DNA of 64,000 bases from Chanos chanos (lineage: Eukaryota; Chordata; Actinopteri; Gonorynchiformes; Chanidae): positions 20,959,484 through 21,023,483 of the forward strand of contig NC_044503.1 of the NCBI RefSeq assembly GCF_902362185.1. Direction: 5' to 3'. A model generated the notes under the pieces. The model did not search any database and was not told the origin of the DNA. It worked only from the letters and a program-made list of their open reading frames with translations. How positions within the stretch are numbered: position 1 is the first letter of the stretch; each line of letters starts with the position of its first letter. Below, one piece after another: positions 26,151-39,510 of the stretch. The position numbers and the translations under genes were made by a program.

Positions 26151-27550
26151 ATGACAGATGAGCAGCTGAGGAACTATTTGCCTTCTTATGAAGACCAATT
26201 GGCAGTGATGGGGTATTGCGGGAGGCAGGAAGATGTGCCAAGCTCTAGGAAATCAGAGCTTTTTCAGAGACTGAAGGCAAAGCTTAGCAAAAAGCAAAAG
26301 TGGAGTCATGACACAAACGATGCGTCTCACCAAGAGGCGGATACAAGGAATGCACGCAGGGCAGTGAGAAAAGTGGAGTTGGGCTGGATGCTGTATGATG
26401 ACAAAGCACAATAAGGACAAAAAAGGAGGTGGAACATGAAAGATAAATGCTTCTAAGGAATGGAAAAAGAAAGAGCTAATAGAGGAAGCAAAACATTTAT
26501 TTTTCCCAGATGGAATAAAAAATGGTCAAGGAAGCATCTCAGAGTTTGAGGTGGATTTGAAGAATTCTGAAAAACATTCAGTAGATGAGAACAGCACAGT
26601 AGGAGCGCTGTATGAGGCCACAGAGTTAACAATAATGAGGTTCTACTTGACAAAAACAAAAAAAGAGGGGGCAGCAGTTGTGTGGAACAACCAAACAGTA
26701 TAGATCTAACACAGGAAAACCTGCAGGGTGGTGCTGGTTCTCCCTCTTCCAGCATCTAAGCTTATCAACCACTGGCAGAATCATCCCAAGGCTCAGATAT
26801 TTTAGATGCGATTTATGTCGGAAGTGCTGGAAATAATTTTAATTTTGATAGTGATAATCTAACTAACTTTTATCCCACAGATGTCACAGATGATCCCAGT
26901 TTAGATCAGAACACTTTTGCAGTCTTCACTAAGGATGTACTGTAAGAAAACAATATTGTTACAATATACACTGGAGACCTATCTACAGTTAAGAGCAAAG
27001 CCTGGAAGACACCTTACCTCTGACACCAGAAAAAGAAAATTCTTGTCATCCATTGCGGTCAGGTACTCTTTGAGCTTATTCAGTGATGAAAATCTGGCTC
27101 ATAAACAGTCTGAAATTGAAATACAGCATCTACTTCCAAATGGACAATATGAGATGGGACAGGATGAAGGAGGGGTTCTCAGAGATTACCTTTCTGAATT
27201 CTGGCATGAATTCTATGAGCAGTGCACCATGGGCAACAACTTCAAGGTACCCTTTCTTCAGCATGATTATGGAAAGCAAACATGGAAGTGTAGGGCGGAT
27301 CATTTCTTTTGGTTGGCAAAAAGAAAAATACCATCCCATTAAACTTGCTCCAGTGATCTTAGAGCAAGCAGCCCTTGGGTATGTGAAAAGTGATCTTAGA
27401 CAATTTGAACAAAAACTACAAGAATTGGCACACAAAACTCTTATCCAAGAGCCTGCTTTTGTTATTGAGCAGTGGACAAGCATTCTTGCCCCTCTCAGCT
27501 GTAAAGCTGTGTACAAAAACATGCAGCCAACAAGAAGGAAATAGCAAAGC
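26151..27550 (+). pseudogene. HECT-type (G2E3-like) teleost repeat gene, decayed
   Basis: The start MTDEQLRNYLPSYEDQLAVM opens a 90-residue frame. Further coding pieces in changed frames read KGGGTRKI-like, KELIEEAKHLFFPDG, FEVDLK and TIMRFYLTK up to about 26700. A second open stretch (about 26920-27540) carries GQDEGGVLRDYLSEFWHEFY, KVPFLQHDYGKQTWK and then, after another frame change near 27290, VGRIISFGWQKEKYHPIKL. This order matches the multi-copy teleost proteins usually labelled 'G2/M phase-specific E3 ubiquitin-protein ligase-like', whose C-terminus resembles a HECT domain. The end of the HECT-like domain, with its catalytic cysteine, was not seen. The family is dispersed in fish genomes and may travel with transposons. 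The copy looks non-functional. Confidence 0.65.
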
Positions 27551-28846
27551 ATTTGACATCATACCTGGGAGAGTGTGATACAAAATGACAGTCTCTGTTT
27601 CTGAGATTCTGTACAGGCTCAGATCTGTGTCTAGGTAAGACTGTAACCACTAACTTTACAAACATCCAGGGCTTTGAGAGAAGGCCCGTGGCACATACAC
27701 GTGCATGTTTTCTAAGGCTGTCGATTCATTATGATAGCTACCCAGATTTTAGGTCTGAAATGAATAAAATTTTGGAGAGTAATGTATGGGTCATGGACGT
27801 GATATAATTTGTAATTAATTTCCTATTAACTTGAAATGACAGTTGTGTCTTTTATATGATACTTTTATTTGACGAAGCAGTTACATTTACCTTAAGCTGT
27901 TTAATAAGACCTCTTGAATTTTTTATTTTTATTCAAACCACAGGGTGCTGCACCAGTGTAAATACAAATAGCCTATACAAGCCTTTTAGTCTGGTCAAAA
28001 TAATCCTGTTTTTTGGTATTTCAAGTAAAACATATCCTGCTTGTTTACTGTACCTTGGGGAAGACAATCCTGGTATTCATGTAAAAAAGCCTGGCTTTAT
28101 GTTATAGTTGCTATTACAGCCTAGTTGTAATTAGTGAGGACTTTACATGACTGTGTTTTGTTTTTGTTTTCTCGAAAAGGTAAGGGGGTGAGGTCTTGAC
28201 TACTCTTTCAACCAGCCAATTTTATTGTATGTCAAGGAATGGTGTAGAAATTAAAACTTGTTCTTTAACTAGGAGCTAGAGAAATAAATGTTGTCATGAA
28301 CAATGTAGTTGAACTGAATGTTCAAATGCTCCAAGTGTTCAAATGTTCAATGTTTAAATGTGCCAAATGAGCAGAAGGGCTCTTGGCAGTTCTGTTTGCC
28401 AATTAACTAGTTATACATCCAGAAATGGTGTTGGAATTAAAAATTGGATCTTATAACTAGGAACTGGTAATAGTGAATGATGTAGTGATCTAAGTGTTCA
28501 AATATTCCACAAGAAGCATCAAGCATCTTTACTTTGTGTTCTGCCACCTACTGGTGTAATTTATTTGTACAGTTACACTTCCATGACTGCCCACAGCAGC
28601 TGTCAAAGGGCAAAAGAATCAGCAATGGTCAACATTAAATGTACTCCTCTTTCAAATATGTTTGTTTCCACAGATAAAGATAAGAATTACTAATGAATGA
28701 CAACATATATTCAAATTAGACTTATTTGTTTTACTAACATTTGGTATACAAATACTTTTGCATTCCTTGTAAATTAATCTCTAAATTGGACAGTTCATCA
28801 GTTCCATTTTTTACTGATTAATCTGGCATGGTGAGTGTGGAGCCTC
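27551..28846. other. Spacer with a two-copy local duplication
   Basis: No gene was recognised. Two diverged copies of a roughly 110 bp segment sit 186 bp apart, at 28238 and 28424, both starting AATGGTGT and sharing AACTAGGA and GTTCAAAT words. Confidence 0.5.
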
Positions 28847-29182
28847 CTATTCCTCATGGTCCAGCTCATTAATGATAATTTCACATAGTCTTAGGTAAAG
28901 ATCTGTAATTTCATAAACGTCATCCAATGTTGCAAGGTTGTGCTCAGCCATAAATTCAACACACAGATTAAAGACCTCCTCATCACAAGGGTAGTCCTCT
29001 AAACAGCAATCCTCACGACAGATTTCCAGTTTAATTTGGTCAACTGTCTGCAGATAACTCTGAGCTCCATATGGGCTGGGGACAGCGTACATGATTGAAG
29101 GTCGACCACTGGGAGCCCGGGGATTGTGGGTTGGCCTTATTCTGTGGTTATTCCATGCAGTCATCACTTCATCAAGCTGCTC
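28847..29182 (-). pseudogene. Integrase-core-type transposase, C-terminal exon
   Basis: An open exon is bounded by a good acceptor (ATGTAG then GAGCAG on the minus strand at 29182) and a stop at 28847. The protein includes TAWNNHRIRPTHN, PSGRPSIMYAVPS and YLRLCEIIINEL, ending at DHEE. The W-N-x-HRIRP and SGRP motifs resemble the C-terminal part of multi-copy fish proteins with an rve-type integrase core. The DDE catalytic domain is not in this exon and was not found upstream, so this is a fragment. The element family (an IS3EU-like or Ginger-like DNA transposon is possible) is not settled. A possible upstream exon with a GTAAGT donor lies near 29622-29668. Confidence 0.55.
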
Positions 29183-29459
29183 CTACATAAAGGAGACATA
29201 TACAGTGTAAAGGAATTGTAAAAATCTCATGGATTTACTGAACCCTGACAGGACTGTACAGGTCTATATCTGAACTATGGATGTTGATGGAACTGAACTA
29301 CTGCTTTTTTCTGTTTAATCCACCTGTGAAATTGACATGCTCTGTTTTACCCCAGAAAATAGCTTCTTGCCTTAGAGACCTTCCCCTGTTATAATTTAAA
29401 AAAGTAATGCCCTTTCCAGATGCCTTATCACCTCCACATGCATCCCCCTTTGTCCCGAG

Positions 29460-29545
29460 GATGAAACCAGAAAGTCAGAATTGCGAGAGAAAAGTCGTAG
29501 TTGCGAGAAAAAAAAGTCAGAATTCCGAGAAATAAAGTTGCAATT
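29460..29545. repeat. Degenerate 'AAGTCAGAATTGCGAGA' minisatellite
   Basis: Three to four imperfect units of about 19 bases with the words GTCAGAATT and GCGAGA are visible. Confidence 0.7.
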
Positions 29546-29669
29546 AAGCAAACTTTTTTGTGTGGCAGAAACAGGCCACCAGAATGTGTGGGAGTGATAA
29601 ATCATATGGTAGTGAAAACTTACCTCATTTATGAGGCTTCTGTAGACATTTGGTTGCTTATATGACATT

Positions 29670-31400
29670 TAAAACAAAGTTCAGACTTTTCATGATGAAG
29701 GAAAATATGTGTGACTTTCATAAAAAATCTTTTTTTTTGCACACATTTTTAAATGAACAATACTGGGTCTCCATAAAGAGGGAGCAACTATAATAGGAAA
29801 CTGGTGCACCTACAGAGAGTGTTTTGGATTCTTGGATATTAAAATGACACAAAATTAAATGGATGGAATTAGTTCTACCAAATCAGGCCTTTGTGACCGA
29901 GAGAATTCATGACTGAATGAATCACTGGCCACAGGACATCTCTGAGGTGCCATACAAAGGACAGTGTTCCCTCGGAGGCAGAGAGATTACAGTGAAATGA
30001 AACAGTGCTTATTCGAGTTCCGAGTGCGGTTTAATTGGATCATGTCATTGGACTTGGATTTGAAGCAAATTACAGTTCGAATCCAGTCATGACCGGGCAA
30101 CGGATGTCAGAAACATCAGACACACCTTGTGCTCATGGCTCATCTCACCCAGAGTTCAGTCCAGATTTGAGTATGTCACTGCCGCTTCAGGGCCACATGA
30201 AAAACATGTTTCTCTGTCTCTTTTTTTAATCGGTCACAAATTACAAGGTAGTGATGTTAAATAGATTTGGCATGTCTACTAACTAAACTATGATGCATCA
30301 CACTGAGGTTTGCATAACTAAATTAATACACCAAAATCCCTTGTACCTCTGAATTGAATCAAGTGGTGTTGAGGCATCAGGCAACCAAACACTGATGTTC
30401 GCATCTGCCAAGTGTGGGAAATGTGTCTGCCAAATCTGTGTGCAGCTAAAGCATAGCAAAAGCTGGCAATTAACATGGTTCTTTTATGCATTCCAATCTG
30501 TCCTTTGGGGTAAAGAGGCCTGAGTGGGAAAAAGTATGATCTAAGTGTGTGTGCAGCAGTGTAGCCATCAGTTTTTTTTCCAGTCATTATGCCTGGAACC
30601 ATAACCCATGGCCCTGAGGGGGTTGGGTGGGCTTCAAGGAGAAGGTATAGCTGCACAGAGGACCCAGGTTTTCATGGATTTCACTGAAATGCCTCCCAGC
30701 TATGACTTCCTTGTAAGGTCCCACTGTTTGGTTTGCTATACTGCTGTCCTCTTTTATGTATTTTTTTCTGTTCATCTCCCTTCTCCAGTGGGAAATTGGA
30801 ATGGCTCCTTCTCCCACAGGATAGGATGGAATGAAGTTACAAGGTTCAGGAATGGGAGGAGTGACATCTTGGAGAGCACGTAACGATTCTGTTCTAAATC
30901 GGACAGAAGCACAAAGGTGACATGAAGACAAAGGTATGGGTACAAAAATAACAAGCGACCAAATACTCATATAGCTTAAGTGAAAAACAGCAACTTGCAT
31001 TGCCTCCTGTCCTGAAGTGCCAGTAAAAAAAACTGGCAGCCAGTCAGGGTTCAGAATATTTCTGTCTGCTGGTTTTATCATGAAGACATGACGCAGAACC
31101 TACTTCAGGTAACAGAAATAGGACTGGGTGTTGCATGTCATGGTGACGGAAACGAAGGGCAGAGGATTGGCAGTGAACAAGCTGGCACTTTAAAATCTCC
31201 CAAGGGGTACCAGACCAGAACTCCAATGGTATCAAGTCAAAGTGTTGGTATTTATATATAGTTTTTAATTCTTAGCTGGTTGTTGGGACATTTAAAAAAA
31301 ACAAAAACTTTTCAATTCTTCAGATCGTGAGTGGTATCTCTTGGGATGCACTTAGTATCCGGCTGCACTAGAACACTTGTAAAATGCAAGTATGACTCAG
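29670..31400. other. Spacer left of the diverged repeat array
   Basis: No gene was recognised. The part 30630-30880 is similar to 38175-38430 on the other side of the array (shared words GGATTTCA(C/G)TGAAA, GTAAG(G/C)TCCCACTG and AGGAATGGGAG). Confidence 0.4.
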
Positions 31401-34400
31401 TGTGCATCTGAATTTCAAGCACTTAAATGGAGAGGCAATGCAAACTGGCCTGTGCATTCAAAATGTATAGTGTATTCTTAGAATCCCTCTTAACCAGGAG
31501 CCTACACCCAAACCTAAAACAAAACCTTAGCCTTAGGCCTGCATGACAGATAACAAAGATGCAAAATGGACAGCTATCAAACAATTACGATAAATCTACA
31601 AAATTACAATAGATACATTCCAGTCCTGAATTTTTCCCAGCTTCCTGTGCAAGAACAAAAAGAAATATCCAGGATTCAGCAGCACAAATGTAGTGCAGTG
31701 AATTGCGCCTCCAAGACTCCTGCACATCCAGAGATTGAGACACACAACAAGAAGAATGTACAAACTGAGTAGGTGCTTTTACATGGAGCCTAATATTCCA
31801 TTAATAATAGGATTCCAGCTCAATCGGAATGAAAATGCTTCGTGTAAATACTTTGATCGTAATGAAATTACATGCAGAGATGATGTAATTGTTATTATAA
31901 TTATAAAGTTACAATTGTCTTAAGTAATTAACTGATCAAATAACTGACCTGAAGTAAAGCTATCGTTGCCCTGGCTCTTTAAAATATTTGAAAGTAAGAG
32001 TTCTTTTGACCACTCTATCATTATTTATTTCTGTGTATGACCGGCTTAGAGATTTTTATATAGCCTTCAACTACATCGTTCAGGTTGGCACCAGGTAATT
32101 TTTTCGCATTTGCAATTAATTCCGATTGTATGCTTGTGACATGTAAATGCACACAAACTATCATCGCTTTCATGTAAACAGTACATTCGGAATCAGGAAC
32201 TGGAATGATTTCAATAAAAAAAATGTGTGCATGTAACCGTAGCTATTGACTGCCTGGGTTTGAGATATATCATCTCAGTGGGTTAATCCCCAGGTACGAC
32301 CCCCCCCCCCCCCCCCACTCGCAAAAAACAAAACAGAACAGAACAAAACAAAACAAAACAAAACAAAACAAGGACTTATGAATGAATTGCTTCTCTGAGG
32401 CCCAATTTTACAATTTTAATAGAGTTTGTTAAAAAGACCCCATAGCTCTTACCACAACCAAACACAGAGGTTTGAGTTGCCAGCAGCCTAAATAACAAAA
32501 ACAAGGATCCAAAACATATGATTATCAAACAAAACACAACTGCAAGAGTCTAATAAGCATATTCCAATCCTGAATTTTTTTACCATTATCTTTTGCAAGA
32601 ACAATGAGGAGGTTCCAAAATTGGAATACCAGTATCTGAAAACATATTTTGATCGCATGACCTTGAAATCTTGGTTTAATTCAAAGACATTGCAAAAATA
32701 AAATACACACTGATAGTTTTCTTGGGTCCACATTTTATAATTTTTAACGAGCTCAGTATCAAGATCAGGATCAAAGAGTAAACAGCAGGATCAACAAGGA
32801 TGACCATCAAACACTTTTATGAGTAGGAAACTCTTACCTCAGCTAAATTCAAGGACACAATAATAGGGATATACAAACTGTGTGCTGGGTCCAACTTTTT
32901 CATCTCTACGGGGTTTTGAACAAAGCTCCCACTGAGTTGTAGAAGAAGTCATAATTGTGTGCAACCTACTTAACAATGATCAGGATATGAATTGGACAGC
33001 TATCACACAACTGTGTTCATTGTCCATTCAGAACTAAGCCAAATTCTAGAAGACAAAGGCAAGAGTGCACAAAGCAATAGCTTCAGTGGTGCCAACTTCT
33101 GTTGTTTTGATCTGGATTTGAACAAAGACACCACAGATAAGACCATAATTAAAAGTGTGTCGTTCACCAGTAACTTACATAATGACCAAAAAGATCCAAA
33201 ACACTTAAAAACACAACTCTTTTTGACCTCGTAATCACTAACTGTAGTAGACTTGTCTGTATTTTCAGTGTGAGCACTATGCTGAAAGACTTGACTCAGT
33301 GAAGCACTAAAACCATACACAGTGCTTGCAATGATTTTCGGCAGTAGTTTTGCATACTGAGGCCTGTTGAATAAAGCTTATTCACCACTTCTGCTAAATG
33401 ACTAATTTTGAATGCAAAAGTAAAACAGATGGAAAAAGTTACAGAAGCCTGCAACCTATGTAACAAAGATCAGAATGCTACTTGGACATCTATCAAGTAT
33501 TTTTGTTCATTGGACACTGAAAACTGTGCCATACGTAAAGTGTTAGCTTCCAAAGGACTGAGTTTTATTGATTTGATAGGGATTGGAGCAGATACTTTAA
33601 AATTCCAACCACAGCAATCAAACAAGTACATCTAACCTACAAGATCATAATAGGTATATTCCAGTCCTCCATATTTTCTATCAGTCTTTGCAAGAACAAT
33701 GAGACAGATCCAGATCCAGATCTGGACTGGCACTGTTCTCAAACCTGTTTTGTTCATACAGCATTCAGAACTCAGCCAAATACTTACATGCAGTAACAAG
33801 AATAAACAAAGTGAAAGCTTACCTGGGTTCAGCTTTTATCGTTTACCATGATTTTTAACAAAACCCACACAGATCATATCACAGAAAAAGTCGCCTGGCT
33901 ACAGCCTACACACCAAAGATCAGGACCCAGAACAGATGGCTTTTGAACAATTGTGTTAATAGGAGACTCAAACCTCCGCCAAATTCCAGTACACAATGCA
34001 ACTTAATAGCTTCTCTTGGGCCAGTTTTTCTCATCTCAGCAGGGTTTTGAGAAGCCCTCACTGAACTGAGTGCAGAAAAAAAAAATCATAATTGCCTTCT
34101 ATCTATGAAACAAAGATCAGGATCTAAAATGGACAGCTATCATACAGTTTTGTCTTTTAGACACTGAAAACTCAACCAAAATCAAGCACACAGCTGAGAA
34201 CACACAAACTGAAGGCTGTGTTGAAATACAGATCTAAAGAATGATACCACAGATGTTAGTGTAGGAAAAAGCATCTTAATTTTCAGTTGCTAAAATGTAG
34301 TTTCACGTCAAAAAAAAAGAAAAAAAGAAAAAAGAAACAGGATCCAAAACAGACAGTTATTGAACAAGCACATTGAAACAACAAGATCGTGACAGGTGCA

Positions 34401-37020
34401 TTCCAGTCCTCAGTGTTTCCCATCATATTCTGCATGCCAATGGATAAGATCCAGACCCCTACAGAGCTCCTGCAGATCTGATCATAGGAAAACTTTTTAA
34501 TTGTCTACAGTGTACCAAAGATTAGGACTGAAAAATGGTCAGCTATCAAAGAAATTTGTCAGTAGGACTCTCAAACCTAGGCCAAATTCCATAGCACAAG
34601 AGCAAGGATATGCCAAGTAGTAGGTTCCCTCCAGCCAACCGTTCACATCTCAACAGGTTTTTTGGAAAAAAAACCCAAAAAACAAAAACCAACAACAACA
34701 ACAACAAAAATCATAAAAATGATAATTTCCTGTGACCTATGTGATAAAAATCAGGATCTAAAGCGAATAGCTATCATGTACTTTTGTTCTTTAGAAGATG
34801 AAATTGAAGACAAAATCCAGCACACAGAGCCAATCTGATGTCTTCCATGCGGATTTGAACACTGACATCATGACCGTAAGAAAAACTCTCAATTACTAGC
34901 CAGTTACATAAGAGAGGAAAGGGTCCAAAACAGACAGATATCAAACAAGCACATCTAATCTACAAGATGGTAATAGGTATGTTCCAATTGTGAATATTTA
35001 ACATCATCCTTGGCAAGGCCAATGCATAAGATCCAAAACTGGAACGCCACAGTTGAAAAACCCATTTTGTTAAAATGGCATGGAAGCCTCATCCAATTTC
35101 TAGCACACAGCAACAAGAATATATAAAGTGATTCCCTGTATCCATTTTTTATGGTTGAACAGAGCTCCCAAGATCCAAGAATAAAATTGTAATAGCCTGT
35201 GCCTTGTATAACACAGATCAGAATCTGAAAAATGGATAGCTGTCAAATACTTTTGTGATTATGGGAGTCCAACCTCAAAAAATAGTAATCGATCAAGTAT
35301 CTGGGGCCAACTTTTCTCATCTTGTTTGAAAACAAATCCCCCACTGAGTGGACAGTCATAATTGCTTACAACCTGCGTAACAATGATGAGGATCCAATAT
35401 GGACAGCTATCATACAGGTCTTTGGTTATTCCATTTCCTAACTCAGGCAAACTCTAGCACACAAGGCCAAGAATATACAAACTGTTAGCTTCCATTAAAT
35501 TGACTTTCTCTGAAAAATATTACCATAGACATTACTGCAAGAACATGTCTTAATTGCTCGTTGCTTTTACAAAGGGATATTAGAATCCAAAACAGGCAAT
35601 TATCAAACTATCCAACCCACAAGACAGTTAGTTCAAGAAATAGGTACCCCAATCCTGAATTTCCATCATGCCTGTACTTTGCAAGACATTGTGAAAGATC
35701 CACCACTGGAATGTCAATGTCAAGAGACCTGTTTTTTAGCATAGGTCATTCAAACCTCAGATGAATTGTAGCACACGGCAACAGGAATAAGAAACATATA
35801 GCTTTCCTGGGTTCACCTTTTATCATTTCAACAGGGTTTTGGACAAAGCCTCCATAGATCTAACCGTAGAAAAAGTTGTAATTTGCTGTAGCCTACATAA
35901 CAAGGATCATCATCCAAGACAGGACTACCAAACAATTTTTTTACATGTAGACTGAAGTGTCAGCCAAATTCCAGAACACAAGAACAGGGGTATACAATGG
36001 TACGGCTTCCCCTTACGGCAAACTTTTCTCATCTCATCCGAATTTTGAAAAAAGCCTCTGAGCTGACTTTTGAAGAGACTGCAATTCCCTGCAACCTACG
36101 CAGCAAAGACCAGAATCCTACTTGGACATCTGTGAAATATTTTTGTTCATCAGACATTGAAAATTCAGCCGCATGCAAAGCAATAGATCCCACAGGACCA
36201 ACTTTTTTTGACTGGATAGAAGTTTGATCAGATACTCAGATGGGGATATTGAACAGTTGCAGCCAAAAAATAGACAACTATTAAACCAGCAAAACCAACA
36301 TAATGGTAATAGGTACATTCCAGTCCTTAATATTTTCCATCATTCTTTGCAAAAACAATGAGAAGATTCCTGTATTGAGCATAATGTCAAAAAACCTGTT
36401 TCGTTCAAAGGATGTTGAAACCTCAGCAAAATGATAGCACACAACAAGAAGAATACATAAGCAGACAGCTTCCCAATCCACCTTTTATCCGCCTTTTATT
36501 GTTTCACCGGGGTTTTGAACAAAGCCCTCACAGACCTCACTGTAAAAAATAAGACATTGCTGAAAATTGCCTGCAGCCTAGGTAGCATAGATTGGGATTC
36601 AAGACACACTAAACAATTTTTTGCTTGTAGGAGATTCAAACCTCTGCCACAATGTTAGCACACAACAAGATGAAAATGTGATTGGCTTAAGAGTGCGCAC
36701 ACCTATTTTCAAGGAAAAAGTCAACATCTAAGTAAGAGCTGAAAAAAAAAGCAGTAGGGCTTAACCCCCGCCCCCTCCCCTACCCCCCGGGGCTGAATTT
36801 TGGCTCCTTTGAGCTTGAACAAAACCTACAAGATGGCAATAGGCATGTTCCAATTCTGAATTTGTCTCAACTTGTAGGAACAACAAGAGTGATTCAAAAC
36901 TATAATGCCACTATCCAAAAATATATTTTGTTTATGAGAGATTGTAAACCTCAAGTGACTTCCAGCACACAACAAGAAAAATAATACATACTGACATCTT
37001 TTCTTTGGCTACTGTCTATG
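31400..37020. repeat. Ancient, diverged tandem array with higher-order period
   Basis: The phrase 'AACAAAGATCAGGATCC..AATGGACAGCTATCA' recurs with many changes near 32978, 33468, 33918, 34115, 34520, 34750, 35217, 35386, 35905, 36107 and 36585. Gaps alternate between short (about 170-230) and long (about 405-520). A second phrase, 'CTACAAGATGGTAATAGGTACATTCCAGTCC', falls in the long gaps, near 31611, 32552, 33650, 34392, 34971, 35641, 36310 and 36841. Other shared words are AAATTCCAGCACACA(G)CAACAAGAATATACAA and CATCTCAACAGGGTTTTGAACAAAGC. Read together, this is a higher-order tandem repeat of two to three related sub-units, heavily decayed by substitutions and indels. No open frame is conserved across units. 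Confidence 0.75.
32300..32375. repeat. Poly-C run followed by (AAAAC)n
   Basis: About 17 C are followed by a short linker and a run of AAAAC/AGAAC units. It interrupts the diverged tandem array and probably marks a later insertion. Confidence 0.85.
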
Positions 37021-39430
37021 ATCTCCATGGCATTTTGAAATAGTCCACTTTACTCTAACTCTAACTTAACCTAGTCTAACCCAATCTGGTCTTCCAGTAA
37101 TGGTACTTAACCCCAAACCTAATCAAGGCCAAAAAATGATATTTATGATATGCGATTGTAAAAAATTACAATGCCAACACTGGCCAGTAAGTGCTCATGC
37201 CCCACCATCAACAAACATTATATGAGCTATTTGTAGTTGTTTTTCAAATAGCAATTTTAAAGTAAACTTGTGGACCAAATTGCATTACACACTTCAACCA
37301 CCTGGAATGCTCATGATGCACTGTAATTGCTGTCCAGTGCTGACTGCAAACACCAATGGTCCTCAGGCTTTGCAGTCACAGCCATTTAATGGTATACAGG
37401 ATATGTATTTTAAACTAAATTTAAGGGATATGTGGAAATTTAGTTACAGAACTGTCATGCAAAATATGAGTCAGGTTAGGAACTTATTCATGTTACTGGT
37501 CACATCTTAACTCTTATGAAATTGTAACATAAATAAAAACCAGTACAAATTCATTGTTGAAATTAGTGTTACAGTGAAAAAACAGTGTATTTTGTATAAT
37601 TTTGTGATTAGCTCTAGGATTGGGCCTTATTAAATTGACAGTCATTATGAAAAATGTGGTGTAGGGTGATTCCTGGAAAGCATATACAAAAGTTCAAACA
37701 AATACCTGTACGGGGAACTCACACTTGACCCTTTGAGAGAAATTCAAGGAAACAGAATGATATCATCTAGTTCCATGAGAACCGTCCACAACCTGATTTT
37801 TTTTAGGTATGACACTCCCCCTGACAGACATTGGTTGAACCTTGAACTTCAAAAAATTTTCCCACTCAAATGAATTGGGTGACCTTTGACCTGGGCTGGT
37901 TCAGTCTCAATTACACCTCCTCTCTGAGGAATGCATGGAGATTACATGACACCACGTATATGTGAAAGGCTTATGTCATCTTATGAATATTGCCTGCTCA
38001 GATAAATGGGATGCCTTTGGCATGTGCCTGGAAGATTTCAGACACAAACTCTCTTTGATGAAATGTATGACCGTCTCCATATCTAACGGCCATACTAAGG
38101 AATGTAAGATCACACTGTCACTGTATTTTGCTGTTATAATTTTATGCAGGTTTTTCAAACATTCGTTGCTGCTGTTACTTCTTCTTAAAGAACAGAGGTC
38201 TTTGTGGATTTCAGTGAAACTTCACATTGCATTGACCTCCCCGTAAGCTCCCACTGCTTCCTCTGTGACACCGCCATCTTCTCTGCCATTTTTCTTTCCT
38301 GAGCATCACAGTTCTCCAAGGGGAAGCTGAACTGGCAACAGAATGAATGGTTGTAAAGAACAGAGGGCCTGCAGAGTGCCGGCTCTGTGAATTTAGGAAT
38401 GGGAGGGAGAACATTTTGGTGAAAATGTCATGTTATTTAAACAAGCCAGGATTAGGAAACAATATAATGGTGAACAGCTGGAATTTCATCAGGTTTTTTT
38501 TGTCCCATAATTGTATCAGATAAGAGAAGATCAGTATAAGTTAGCAAAGTGTGTGTGTGTGTGGTCTTATTTCCTGGCTATGATAGAGTGAGTACTTAAG
38601 GTTTTGACAGACTCTTGGCTGAGGGCATGGAGAGTGATCTTAAGCCAGGAAAGCACCCAGGTTTCAGCCAATCAGATGTGTGCATTTCATGCTGAGGGTT
38701 AGAGTGGTTTGGACTAATGCTGTGTGACAAGGTGGGGATAAAAATTCAGGATTAGGGTGGCCTTCTGGTGCAGATTCCAGCTGGCAGGAGGGTCACTGAT
38801 GGGTTAGTGTGTCAGGGGGGCAGTTAAAGACTTGACTGTGCTGACATCACAGTGAACTGAAAAGCAAAATGAAAAAGGTCAAACCAACTCTCCCCATTTT
38901 GAGAGCAGGAACAACGAACAACAACAGCAACAACGAATCAGATTATTCCAAACCTTGTCCATCAGCAATGTTTTCAAATTTATTTGGATTTATATACATT
39001 CCTTCAAACAAGTCGATTAAACCTGACAAATTTCAAGGCATTTTAGTCTGAGTTTTCAATTATGTCAGATGAATGACTGAAAATATGTTACATGAAAGAA
39101 AAAAAAAGAAAAATGACTGTAATTGAGTCATTATATGGAATTACACTCTACTCCCCCATAACTTAAACTCATTCAAAGATGTGTATGTGAAACATTATAA
39201 AACTGTGTTAGCCAGTGTATTTCATATCAAAAATCAGCTTTGTTTCAGTAAGTCTCATTTTACGACTACTTTGAAGACAGAGTGAATAATTAACCTACAA
39301 TAAACTTTTCGCCAGAATTGCCCACTTAACATCAGTGACCAGTCACTTTCAGTGTCACTCTGTGCTTTTGAAAGCATAAGACAGTCCAGTGTCATTTGCT
39401 CATTTAAACCATAAGACATCCATATCTGAC
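37021..39430. other. Spacer right of the diverged repeat array
   Basis: No gene was recognised. It includes the 38175-38430 segment that is similar to 30630-30880, and a short (TG)n near 38550. Confidence 0.4.
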
Positions 39431-39454
39431 TTCAACTATGTTGATAGATACAGT

Positions 39455-39510
39455 GTTATTATTATTATCATCATCATCATTATTATTGTTATTATTGTTG
39501 TTGTTAAGTA
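39455..39510. repeat. ATT/ATC/GTT trinucleotide microsatellite
   Basis: Interrupted runs of TTA, TCA and TTG trinucleotides lie directly left of an IS630-like left end. Confidence 0.85.

Noticed and set aside
31566-36481. Short open frames across the diverged repeat array
   Set aside because: None is shared in frame between units, so a repeated protein-coding gene is not supported.
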